Positions 1 to 6,583 of a stretch of 41,220 bases of DNA are shown one piece after another. Under the pieces are notes generated by a model, which saw only the letters and a list, made by a program, of their open reading frames with translations, had not been told where the DNA came from and did not search any database. The first letter of the stretch is position 1, and each line of letters begins with the position of its first letter. Position numbers and translations under genes: made by a program. This DNA comes from Myxococcales bacterium (GTDB taxonomy: Bacteria > Myxococcota_A > Polyangia > Polyangiales > Houyiibacteriaceae), in contig JAHELW010000007.1 in NCBI GenBank assembly GCA_024643985.1, forward strand, positions 1 to 41,220, read 5' to 3'.

Positions 1-250
1 CGGTGGTCGCTCGCGTGATCATGATGTCGCGGACCGTCTCGGGGCCGAAGAGGTCAAACCACTCGAGCGCGCCGATGACGCCCGCACGCGCGATGTACCG
101 GGTCTGAAGGTTTTGGCGCGCAAAACCCGCGCCGCGCACCTCGTGGGCCACCGTGCTCGCCGAGAACACGGCGCTCGCGGTGCCGACCATCACGATCATG
201 AGCACGACGAATAGCGCGGCGCCCTCTCGGTCGTTTCGGCGCGGCTTCAC
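1..250 (-). CDS. pilX: PilX-type minor pilin assembly protein, N-terminus (partial)
   Basis: This gene is missing from the ORF track because it runs off the left edge. Reading the minus strand from a GTG at 250 gives about 83 codons with no stop. The product begins with a short basic stretch, then a hydrophobic helix (ALFVVLMIVMVG), then an amphipathic stretch ending in YIARAGVIGALEW. That layout matches the PilX N-terminal domain, whose proteins join the minor-pilin tip complex of type IV pili. A strong Shine-Dalgarno, AGGAGG, lies a few bases upstream of the GTG. The GTG overlaps the pilW stop (GTGA), so it is the last visible gene of a translationally coupled minor-pilin operon. PilY1 or PilE genes often follow in such clusters but would lie outside the window. 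Confidence 0.75.
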   Translation of the reverse strand, partial: MKPRRNDREGAALFVVLMIVMVGTASAVFSASTVAHEVRGAGFARQNLQTRYIARAGVIGALEWFDLFGPETVRDIMITRATT

Positions 251-1569
251 AGGTTCCTCCTTGCCACGTTCATGACCGGGATCTCGATCTCCATCGTTCG
301 GACGCGCGCGGCGCCCTTTTGGTCGGTGTTCGTGTCGTATCGCGTCCCCGCGTCGGGTAGGAACTTCACGTCGGGGTCTTCCAAGGGGTTGCGAATCCCG
401 AGCCGAATGATCACCGCCCGCACGTTTTCCGGCTCGGCGTTGACATCGCCCTCGGCGCCCGTCGTGCGGTCCTCGATCGCCAGGCTCGGGGCATCTCCCG
501 GGGCCACCTTGTTGTCGAAGAGGAAGCTCACATCGAAGGTGGTGACGAACTCGGCCACGACCTGCGTGGTGTTTGGCACCACGTTCCCGGTGCTCGAGTT
601 CAAAATTCGCCGTATGAGCATGTAGTTGGGCGACTCTCGAAGGTCGGCCTTCGTGGTGCCGTCGAGCTGAACGGCGGGACCGCCGCCCGAAAGGTCGATG
701 TAGAACAAGCCGTCGAAGTCGTAGAAGTCGGTGCCGACGTGGGCCGTGTTGAAGGGATCGACGACGGCGTATTCCACCCACTGAAGCGGGGCCACGTTCG
801 ACCCCTCGGCCGCGCCGGGCAGGCAAGCGGTTCCCACGGGTAGCGCAGGGTCGACCTGGATGCGGATTTCGTTCTGAATGTTGCCCGCCTTGCCGAACAC
901 GGAGCGAAAGAAGTGCCGGCCCTCCGGCGTCTCGATGTGAAGGACCGATCCGGTTTGAAAAGCGCGCGCGCCCTTTTGTCCAATGCCGCTCCAGTCGGAT
1001 CCCGAGGAGTACGAGCTATCCCAGTCGAGGTTGCCTTCGAGATACGTCGGCGCGGCGCCGCTGGTGAACGGGCCCGCCGTCTGTCCCCACTGGAACGTGC
1101 GCCGATACGCCTGGTTTCCGCTCTGCAACACCACGATGTCGCCGTTGGCGTCGGTCGAGTGCACGAGCAGCTGGTCGGTGAGATAGAGGCTCGTCAGCAC
1201 CCGAAGCCGGTCGGCGTGCATGCCCGGGTTGTCGGCCGCGATGCCGAGAGCGCTCGTGTCTTCGTCGGCGTAATACTGAAACGCTCCCATGGGCCCGTTT
1301 CCTCCTCCGAGGAGGGGAAGCCTCGGCGGGGTGTTGTCACACGTCGGCTCGAGCGTTCCGTTTGGGGAACCGAAGAGGCCGGCGCGCGAGATGTCGCGGC
1401 GAAGCTCCATGATCGCGACGCGCGAGGTGCCCTGCGAGGTCGCGAGCCGCTGCTCCTCGTAGAACTGCTTGCTCATCGCCGCGCCGAGGCTGTAGACGGA
1501 GGTGATTGCAGCGAGGCCGATGACCATCGCCACCATGAGCTCGATCAGGGTGAAGCCGCGTTTGCTCAC
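247..1569 (-). CDS. pilW: PilW-type minor pilin
   Basis: Minor pilin of the type IV pilus tip/initiation complex, made as a prepilin and processed by PilD at the inner membrane. The ORF track starts too early. The GTG at 1569 (VSKRG/FTLIEL) follows a GA-rich Shine-Dalgarno (GAGGAGGGAGG) and overlaps the pilV stop as GTGA. The leader is five residues, cleavage falls after Gly5, and the conserved Glu is at mature position +5. A hydrophobic N-helix of about 20 residues follows, then an amphipathic stretch (SRVAIMELRRDISRAGLFG) typical of PilW. At about 440 aa it is longer than many PilW proteins; the extra length lies in the C-terminal globular part, which contains few cysteines and no domain I can name. 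The family call is firm; the role of the enlarged head is unknown. Confidence 0.85.
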   Translation of the reverse strand: MSKRGFTLIELMVAMVIGLAAITSVYSLGAAMSKQFYEEQRLATSQGTSRVAIMELRRDISRAGLFGSPNGTLEPTCDNTPPRLPLLGGGNGPMGAFQYYADEDTSALGIAADNPGMHADRLRVLTSLYLTDQLLVHSTDANGDIVVLQSGNQAYRRTFQWGQTAGPFTSGAAPTYLEGNLDWDSSYSSGSDWSGIGQKGARAFQTGSVLHIETPEGRHFFRSVFGKAGNIQNEIRIQVDPALPVGTACLPGAAEGSNVAPLQWVEYAVVDPFNTAHVGTDFYDFDGLFYIDLSGGGPAVQLDGTTKADLRESPNYMLIRRILNSSTGNVVPNTTQVVAEFVTTFDVSFLFDNKVAPGDAPSLAIEDRTTGAEGDVNAEPENVRAVIIRLGIRNPLEDPDVKFLPDAGTRYDTNTDQKGAARVRTMEIEIPVMNVARRNL

Positions 1570-2192
1570 GCTCCCTCCCTCCTCAACCAGCGCACGACCG
1601 TCGATGCGAACACGACGTTGACGTTCGGCGCCTCCCCGAGGTCCCACGTGTCCGCGCTGTTCGCAGCGCAGTCGGCGCTACGGAACGCAGTGCCATCCAC
1701 CCACTTGGAGTGAGAGGCGCCTCCCGGAATGAACCCCTCTCGATACCAGAACGTTCGGATGTCGACCCGCGCCGAGCTCCCTGGACGAATCCAGCTCATC
1801 TGGAGGTTCACGCAGTACTTGGTCGCGTTGCCCGCGGGATCGTCCCGCCCGAAATGGTTGAACCGAAACGATTCGCTGGTGTCCGACGGGCTCGGCGTGA
1901 ACCAGCCGGTCGACGCCTGCGACCCCGCGAGCTCCTTCAGGTAGTCGGTCGAGTTCAGCGAGGAGGTGTTGAGGCCCTCCTCGGACCAAGCCAACGAATC
2001 GCGGTCGATGCGCTCCACCCAGCGCTCGGTGATCGAGATCGCGGTATTCATCTCGTTCGCGGTCCGGTTGGCTCCGCTCACGGCGTGGTGCATCGACAGG
2101 ATGCCGAGCGAGCCCACCGTCATGATGCCGATTGCAATCATCACCTCGATGAGGGTGAAGCCCGACGGCGGAAGCTTTCGAACACGCGTCAT
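1566..2192 (-). CDS. pilV: PilV-type minor pilin
   Basis: Type IV pilus minor pilin of about 208 aa. The ATG at 2192 gives MTRVRKLPPSG/FTLIEVMIAIGIM, a classic 11-residue prepilin leader with Gly at -1, Phe at +1 and Glu at +5. The much longer ORF in the track is an upstream read-through that overlaps gspH. The hydrophobic helix continues into MTVGSLGILSMHHAVSGANRT, resembling the PilV/GspI-like N-terminal region. The start overlaps the gspH stop as ATGA and the stop overlaps the pilW start, so translation is probably coupled. It likely acts with PilW and PilX at the pilus tip. Confidence 0.85.
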   Translation of the reverse strand: MTRVRKLPPSGFTLIEVMIAIGIMTVGSLGILSMHHAVSGANRTANEMNTAISITERWVERIDRDSLAWSEEGLNTSSLNSTDYLKELAGSQASTGWFTPSPSDTSESFRFNHFGRDDPAGNATKYCVNLQMSWIRPGSSARVDIRTFWYREGFIPGGASHSKWVDGTAFRSADCAANSADTWDLGEAPNVNVVFASTVVRWLRREGA

Positions 2193-2830
2193 TGCAGAAT
2201 CCTCGGAGTTCCCGTGCCCATCGGAACCAACACCTTTCGCGCCACGCCTACCGCGTTTCCGTCGATCTCCCGATAGACGACGAAGCCAAAGCCCGCACGC
2301 CCAACGCCGGTTTGCCAGTTCGAGAAGAGCGCGTTGTCGATGAAGACCTGGTTGTTGGAGCCGGCTTCGTAACAAAACGAAGTGTCGTTCCAGCCATCGA
2401 CCCGCACGAGGTTGTTCGAGTCGCCGTCGAGGTCGTACGTGTTGCTGTAGAGGAAGTCGACGCAGCGCCAGTTTGCGCCGCAGTCGAGGTCGTCGAGCGT
2501 GAACGTGCCGTTTTCGAACTTCGTAAGCGCGCACGCGCCGCCGGTTCCGCGCCGCGTCTCGAACGCCCAAGCGTCGCTCGTGAGCCCGGTGCCCGAGTCG
2601 TTCGCGTAAACCACTTGGTGCGCGCGCCCGTACGCCATCGACATGTAGCGGGCGCGTCGAAAGAGCGAGACGACGTCGCGGGCGATGATCGCCACCCGCC
2701 GGTCGGCAAAGCTCTTCCCAATGTTCGGCAGCGCCGCGCTCACGAGCACGCCCATGACCGCCAGCACGACCATCAGCTCCAGCAGCGTCAGCCCCCGCTG
2801 TTTGTTCCTATTTCCAGATTCCCCAGGCAC
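2189..2830 (-). CDS. fimT: GspH/FimT-family pseudopilin
   Basis: First gene of the minor-pilin operon, 213 aa, starting at GTG 2830; a stop codon upstream rules out a much longer product. The leader ends QRG/LTLLELMVVLAVMGVLVSAALPNIG. The cleavage Gly and the +5 Glu are present, but residue +1 is Leu instead of the usual Phe. The following region (FADRRVAIIARDVVSLFRRARYMSMAYGRAHQV) matches the GspH/FimT pattern. Such proteins are minor pseudopilins of type II secretion or type IV pili; the PilV/W/X neighbours favour pili. No convincing Shine-Dalgarno precedes the GTG. An AT-rich pocket with a tandem repeat lies about 45 bases upstream and may hold the operon promoter. Confidence 0.82.
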   Translation of the reverse strand: MPGESGNRNKQRGLTLLELMVVLAVMGVLVSAALPNIGKSFADRRVAIIARDVVSLFRRARYMSMAYGRAHQVVYANDSGTGLTSDAWAFETRRGTGGACALTKFENGTFTLDDLDCGANWRCVDFLYSNTYDLDGDSNNLVRVDGWNDTSFCYEAGSNNQVFIDNALFSNWQTGVGRAGFGFVVYREIDGNAVGVARKVLVPMGTGTPRILQ

Positions 2831-2871
2831 GGCCGCTATGACTGCAACTCTCGTACCGGAATTTGGTTTAG

Positions 2872-2897
2872 GCTAAAGCATTGATATTGCTAAGCAT
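2872..2897. promoter_or_regulatory. Tandem GCTAA(A)GCAT repeat upstream of the pilin operon
   Basis: Two near-identical elements, GCTAAAGCAT (2872-2881) and GCTAAGCAT (2889-2897), start 17 bases apart in an AT-rich pocket 40-70 bases upstream of the fimT start. On the minus strand a weak -35/-10 pair (TTAGCA, 17-base spacer, TAAACC) overlaps the same DNA. This is a candidate operator or promoter for the minor-pilin operon. It is supported by position and repetition only. Confidence 0.3.
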
Positions 2898-2946
2898 TCA
2901 TCGAAGCCAGAACCCGGCTCACCTTGAACTCGTTGCGGCCCCTATG

Positions 2947-2984
2947 AAAAAAGTGCGGACGAGCGCCGCCCGGAGGGGCGGCGC
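2947..2984 (-). terminator. Possible terminator after tRNA-Leu
   Basis: On the minus strand a perfect 8-bp GC stem (GCGCCGCC/GGCGGCGC, 6-nt loop, 2963-2984) begins five bases after the tRNA 3' end. A run of six T follows at 2952-2947. About ten bases separate stem and T-run, so this is not a textbook intrinsic terminator, but it is the only such structure between the tRNA and the pilin operon. Confidence 0.4.
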
Positions 2985-2988
2985 GCAG

Positions 2989-3072
2989 TGCGGAAGAGAG
3001 GACTCGAACCTCCACGTCCTTGCGGACACATGAACCTGAATCATGCGCGTCTGCCAATTCCGCCACTTCCGC
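2989..3072 (-). tRNA. tRNA-Leu (anticodon CAG)
   Basis: The 84-nt cloverleaf reads GCGGAAGTGGCGGAATTGGC at its 5' end. The acceptor GCGGAAG pairs with CTTCCGC. The anticodon stem CATGA/TCATG encloses the loop TTCAGGT (anticodon CAG, reading CUG). A long variable arm (TGTCCGCAAGGACG) marks a class II leucine tRNA, and the T-loop contains GGTTCGAGTCC. The discriminator is A and the 3' CCA is not encoded (next bases CTG), so CCA must be added after transcription. CUG is expected to be a major leucine codon in this GC-rich DNA. Confidence 0.96.
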
Positions 3073-3084
3073 GAAAGAGTGGGC

Positions 3085-3113
3085 GAGATAGTGGTTGGCT
3101 CCGGCCGTGTCAA
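3085..3113 (-). promoter_or_regulatory. Sigma-70-type promoter of tRNA-Leu
   Basis: On the minus strand a perfect -35 TTGACA (3113-3108) is followed by a 17-base spacer and -10 TATCTC (3090-3085). The predicted start lies about six bases before the tRNA 5' end. The promoter fits in the gap between the small winged-helix gene and the tRNA. Confidence 0.75.
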
Positions 3114-3119
3114 GCGAGG

Positions 3120-3380
3120 TCAGGCGGCCGTGGATTGCCGCGCGAGCTTCTGCGCCCCGTGCATCGACACCGCCAGCACCAGGCCCTTCATCGAAAGCCG
3201 ACACCGGTCGCGGTCGACGAGCCCCTGCGCATCGAGGCGCTCGAGGAGCGCCTGAACGCGGGTGTCGGGAACATCGAGCCAGGTGCAGAGCCTCTCGGGC
3301 GTCGCCGGGATGTCGCCGCGCCCGAGCTCGTACAGCGTCTCCAGTAGCCGCCAAGCCAGTTTTTCTTCGTCTTCGTGCAT
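3120..3380 (-). CDS. Small winged-helix-like hypothetical protein
   Basis: An 86-aa acidic/helical protein with no signal peptide or membrane segment. The pattern LYELGRGDIPATPERLCTWLDVPDTRVQALLERLDAQGLVDRDRCRLSMKG reads like a compact winged helix: a helix, a turn with a second helix, a recognition helix (TRVQALLERLDAQGLV), and a short beta wing. It may bind DNA or be a partner-binding wHTH; no known family is recognised. It starts at ATG 3380 without a clear Shine-Dalgarno, 65 bases after the glycosyltransferase stop on the same strand, and ends just before the tRNA promoter. Its coding status rests on the coherent fold-like pattern and the gap it fills. Confidence 0.6.
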   Translation of the reverse strand: MHEDEEKLAWRLLETLYELGRGDIPATPERLCTWLDVPDTRVQALLERLDAQGLVDRDRCRLSMKGLVLAVSMHGAQKLARQSTAA

Positions 3381-3445
3381 TAGACGAGCAGGATCGCGCA
3401 GTACTGATAATCGGTCCAGTTTTTGGTGTTCAGTGCGTCCGAAAC

Positions 3446-6094
3446 CTACAGGCCTTCGGATTCTAAACGCTTTTCCGATCCGATCTCAAGCGTCACGAGC
3501 AGGTGCTTGTTGTTGTCCCGCGGCTTGGTGAGCGCTCGAATCTCCGCACCATCCACGAGCTTCTCGAACCGCGGCAGGCGCTTGTGCTCGAGCACGACGT
3601 AGACGCGCCGCCCCGCGTTTCGTTCGAGCCACTTCTCGATCCGCTCGTTGTCGGTTTCGACGAATGCGTGCACTCGGTTGCCCGTATAGAAATTCTCGCC
3701 TTTCCAGTTCATCTGCCACGCGATCAGCGACTCGTCCGGACTCTGCCGCTCCGCGTAGTAGCGCGCGACGAGATCGCGCTGCCCCCAGTGCCCGCTGAGA
3801 TCGGTCATGTAGACATTCAAGCTCCACGCGCAGAAGACGAATGCAACGCCCGAGAGCCCGCGCAGGCCAATCGGCCGCCACCGCCTCGCGCTGGCCATCA
3901 CCGTCATCGAGGAAGCCGCGAGGGCAAACCCGGTCAGAGCCGCCCGATAGTCGAGGTGGCGGGGCCAGAGGCGCTGATAGTTGTACACGAACAGATCGAG
4001 GAGGCGCTCGTTTCCTTGGGGTCGCGCCGCGGTCGTCCAGCTCAGGTCTCGTCCCACGAACGCAACCACGGCAGCACCGAGGACGAGCGCCACGGCCACC
4101 GCCGTGCTCGTTCGAAGCGACTCCAGCCGAGTCTCGGAGCGACCGAGCTTCCACCGGCCGAGCACCGCCAGGATGCCGCCGAGCGCGATCGTCGCATAGG
4201 CACGAAACGGTCGCGCTCCTCGAAGCACCCAGTCTTCGACGCCCATCGCGTCCGCGGGAACGACTCCGCGCGGATCGCCCGCAAGCCATGCGAAACCAAG
4301 CGCCAGGCACGCGCCTGCCCCCGCGCCCAGCGCCGTTCCGCCGAGTTGCTCGGGACCCCAGATCCTCGCGAGTGCGACCCCGACCAAGATCGCGGCCGGG
4401 ACGATCGCGGGAAGCAGATAGTGGTGGTACTTCGTGACCATCGCGCTGAACAGCACGAACGACGTGAGCAGCCACATCGCGAGGAACAGCACGGTTTCTC
4501 TTTGAGCGAACCGCCCGTTCGCGTCGCGCACGCGAAAACCCAAAAACGCGGCAAGCGGGAAGAGCCCGATCCAAGGAAACGTCGCGTAGCCGAGCTGGGT
4601 CAGGAAGTACTGAACCGTCCCGGTGTCACCGTGCACGCCCGCGGCGAGGCGGTTGATGTGATCGTGGATGAGCAGGCGATTGAGAAACGGAGCTCCGTGG
4701 CGGACGTACATGGCAAGATACCAGGGAAGGCTGACGGCGCTCACGACGAGGATACCCGTCGACACGTGAAGCCGGCCGCTCGACAAGAGCTCCCAGCGGC
4801 GAGATGCCACGAGGTAAAATAGCGCCGCGGCGCCGGGGATCGCGATGCCCGGGAGCCCCTTCGCCAAGAAGGCGATCGCGCAGAACGCATAGAAGACGAC
4901 CATCCAAAGCGCATGCGCTCGGCGTTCGCGGCGAAGGCGGAAGACGATCGCACCCAGCGCAGCCAGCCAGAGGAGCCCCTGAAGAAACGGCTGCCCGAGC
5001 AGGCCGGGCACCGCCGGCAGCTGGTCTCGCGGGTTCGGGTTCCCGGGGACGTCGACGTTCCCTGCCGATCCGTAGAGGAACCGATCGGGGTGGGCGACGA
5101 GACCGAAGCCGTCGATCCACGAGAGGTTGCGCGAGATCAAATAGGTCGCCTGCGGCAAGACCATCACGATCAGCGCAAACACGACGACGTGCTGAAGCGT
5201 CACGCGCCAGGGTCCGATTCGACACGAGGGCGCCTTCCTCTGCGGATCGTCCTGCATCGACAAGAGCAGAGCGCACGACGCGATGGTGATGCCGGCGACG
5301 AGCGGGAGGTCGGTGATCGCCTGACGCGCGAGAAAGAAAAACTGCGGCATCGTCGCCAACACCAGCGTGGCCAGCACGCCCGCTCGCCGATCGAAGATCC
5401 GCCGCACCGTCACGTACACCATGCCGAGCGCGGCAAGCGCCATCAGCGCTGCCGGAAGCCGCACCGCCCACTCGGGGTGGGCGGGATGCGCGTCCGGCAT
5501 GAAGTCGACGCCGAGCGCGCCCATGCTGAGCGCTTCCATCCAGAACAGCAGCACGGGTTTCGACCAGAACCATTTGTCCTGCGCCCACCAAAGGCTGATC
5601 CAATCGTTTCGCGCCAGGATCTCCCTCGCGACTTCTGCATAGTGCGTCTCCCACGGGTCCCAGAGACTGGTCGTCCCGAGCCATGGAAGGTAGATCGCCG
5701 CGATCGCGATCATGACGGCGAGGCCTGGACGCTTGGCGGCAGCGGGGACGAGGCAGAGAAGCGAGGCGAGGATCGTGAGCGGCAGCGCCTCGTAGCCACC
5801 GAGCCCGGCGCCGCCGGCCAGGACCGCGAGCGCGGCGACGACGTAGGGCGCTAGGGGTACGCGCTTCCCGGCGCCCGTCGATCGCTCCGCGCTATCGGAG
5901 GCATCCCCGCGGAGCGGCGGCAGAAGCCAGATGACCCAGGCCGCGGCGGTGGCGACCGCGATCGATGCGCCGACCAGCGGACCGAGTCGAAACGGCTCCC
6001 GGTTCGCCATGAAGAGCGTCATCCCCACGGTGCCCGCGATGGCCCCGGTCAAAGCGGCGAGCCTCCCGGGCCCAGCGTGGCGCTCGGTCGTCAC
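3446..6094 (-). CDS. GT39/ArnT-like integral membrane glycosyltransferase
   Basis: An 882-aa polytopic membrane protein resembling the PMT/ArnT superfamily, which transfers sugars from polyprenyl-phosphate donors to lipid or protein acceptors on the periplasmic face. After two or three N-terminal helices comes LWDPWETHYAEVAREI (about 145-159), which matches the first periplasmic loop of ArnT-like enzymes where the conserved acidic residues sit. About ten further hydrophobic segments follow. The last 120 residues are soluble (VHAFVETDNERIEKWLE) and probably periplasmic. The GTG start at 6094 lies four bases after the stop of the small exported protein, so the two are probably co-translated. 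The substrate cannot be read from sequence; lipid A/LPS or surface-glycan modification is the family expectation. Family call good, substrate unknown. Confidence 0.8.
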   Translation of the reverse strand: MTTERHAGPGRLAALTGAIAGTVGMTLFMANREPFRLGPLVGASIAVATAAAWVIWLLPPLRGDASDSAERSTGAGKRVPLAPYVVAALAVLAGGAGLGGYEALPLTILASLLCLVPAAAKRPGLAVMIAIAAIYLPWLGTTSLWDPWETHYAEVAREILARNDWISLWWAQDKWFWSKPVLLFWMEALSMGALGVDFMPDAHPAHPEWAVRLPAALMALAALGMVYVTVRRIFDRRAGVLATLVLATMPQFFFLARQAITDLPLVAGITIASCALLLSMQDDPQRKAPSCRIGPWRVTLQHVVVFALIVMVLPQATYLISRNLSWIDGFGLVAHPDRFLYGSAGNVDVPGNPNPRDQLPAVPGLLGQPFLQGLLWLAALGAIVFRLRRERRAHALWMVVFYAFCAIAFLAKGLPGIAIPGAAALFYLVASRRWELLSSGRLHVSTGILVVSAVSLPWYLAMYVRHGAPFLNRLLIHDHINRLAAGVHGDTGTVQYFLTQLGYATFPWIGLFPLAAFLGFRVRDANGRFAQRETVLFLAMWLLTSFVLFSAMVTKYHHYLLPAIVPAAILVGVALARIWGPEQLGGTALGAGAGACLALGFAWLAGDPRGVVPADAMGVEDWVLRGARPFRAYATIALGGILAVLGRWKLGRSETRLESLRTSTAVAVALVLGAAVVAFVGRDLSWTTAARPQGNERLLDLFVYNYQRLWPRHLDYRAALTGFALAASSMTVMASARRWRPIGLRGLSGVAFVFCAWSLNVYMTDLSGHWGQRDLVARYYAERQSPDESLIAWQMNWKGENFYTGNRVHAFVETDNERIEKWLERNAGRRVYVVLEHKRLPRFEKLVDGAEIRALTKPRDNNKHLLVTLEIGSEKRLESEGL

Positions 6095-6098
6095 GCCT

Positions 6099-6491
6099 TC
6101 ACTCGGGGGTCTCGACCGCGTCTCGTAGGTCGAATCGCGTCAGTCCCTCCGTTGGAACCGCGAGGATCCGAAGCTCCTCGACCGCGGATCCGTCCTTCCC
6201 ATGGAGGGTGATGTGAATCTGATACTCCCCCGGGCGGAGCCGCACGGCGTGGCGAAAGCCGTCGAGATGCGTGGCCCCGCCAAACCGGACGCTTGCGACG
6301 GCCGAGCCCCCCTGCAGGTAGTCCGCGTCGAGCTCCCGTATTTCGGGCCCGACCTGAAAGGCGATCTCGACCGTGCGCGGCCAGGCGTTCGCGAGCCGGC
6401 TCGCGACGAATACGATCCCGATCGCCGCGATCAGCGTCGCGATGCGGCGGCGGCTCGACGGTGGCCCTATATTCGGTGGGTGGTCCGTCAT
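6099..6491 (-). CDS. Small membrane-anchored envelope protein, unknown function
   Basis: A 130-aa protein with a short cytoplasmic N-terminus, one hydrophobic segment (IATLIAAIGIVFVASRLANAW, about 17-37) and a C-terminal beta-rich domain (RTVEIAFQVGPEIRELDADY, RLRPGEYQIHITLHGKDGSAVEELRI). The end of that domain looks like a small immunoglobulin- or carboxypeptidase-regulatory-like sandwich. A competing ORF in the other frame (6091-6495) is Arg/Pro-rich and is a shadow. The stop lies just before the GTG of the ArnT-like glycosyltransferase, so the two likely form an operon. It may be an accessory of that enzyme; this is inference. Confidence 0.65.
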   Translation of the reverse strand: MTDHPPNIGPPSSRRRIATLIAAIGIVFVASRLANAWPRTVEIAFQVGPEIRELDADYLQGGSAVASVRFGGATHLDGFRHAVRLRPGEYQIHITLHGKDGSAVEELRILAVPTEGLTRFDLRDAVETPE

Positions 6492-6530
6492 GCATTGTGC
6501 TTTCGACGAGATCGCAAAAGGGCCACTACC

Positions 6531-6559
6531 TTGGCACCAATTGGAGACGGTGTTAAATT
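6531..6559 (+). promoter_or_regulatory. Candidate promoter of rel/spoT
   Basis: TTGGCA (6531-6536), a 17-base spacer, and TAAATT (6554-6559) lie just upstream of the rel ATG at 6584. The predicted transcript start near 6566 would leave a leader of under 20 bases. An 8-bp palindrome CCAATTGG (6537-6544) sits in the spacer. Confidence 0.5.
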
Positions 6560-6583
6560 GGTAGGTGCCCGTATCGGTTCGCC

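Noticed and set aside
2898-2922. Sigma-54-like GG/GC pair (TGGCTTCGATGAATGC on minus strand) before fimT
   Set aside because: The spacing between GG and GC is one base too long; sigma-54 promoters require fixed spacing.
2890-3354. Minus-strand ORF of 154 aa across the tRNA-Leu and the winged-helix gene
   Set aside because: It reads through the tRNA and its Arg/Ala-rich composition is typical of a shadow frame.
6091-6495. Minus-strand ORF of 134 aa overlapping the small anchored protein
   Set aside because: Arg/Pro-rich, no membrane or domain pattern; the competing frame has a signal/TM helix and a coherent beta domain.
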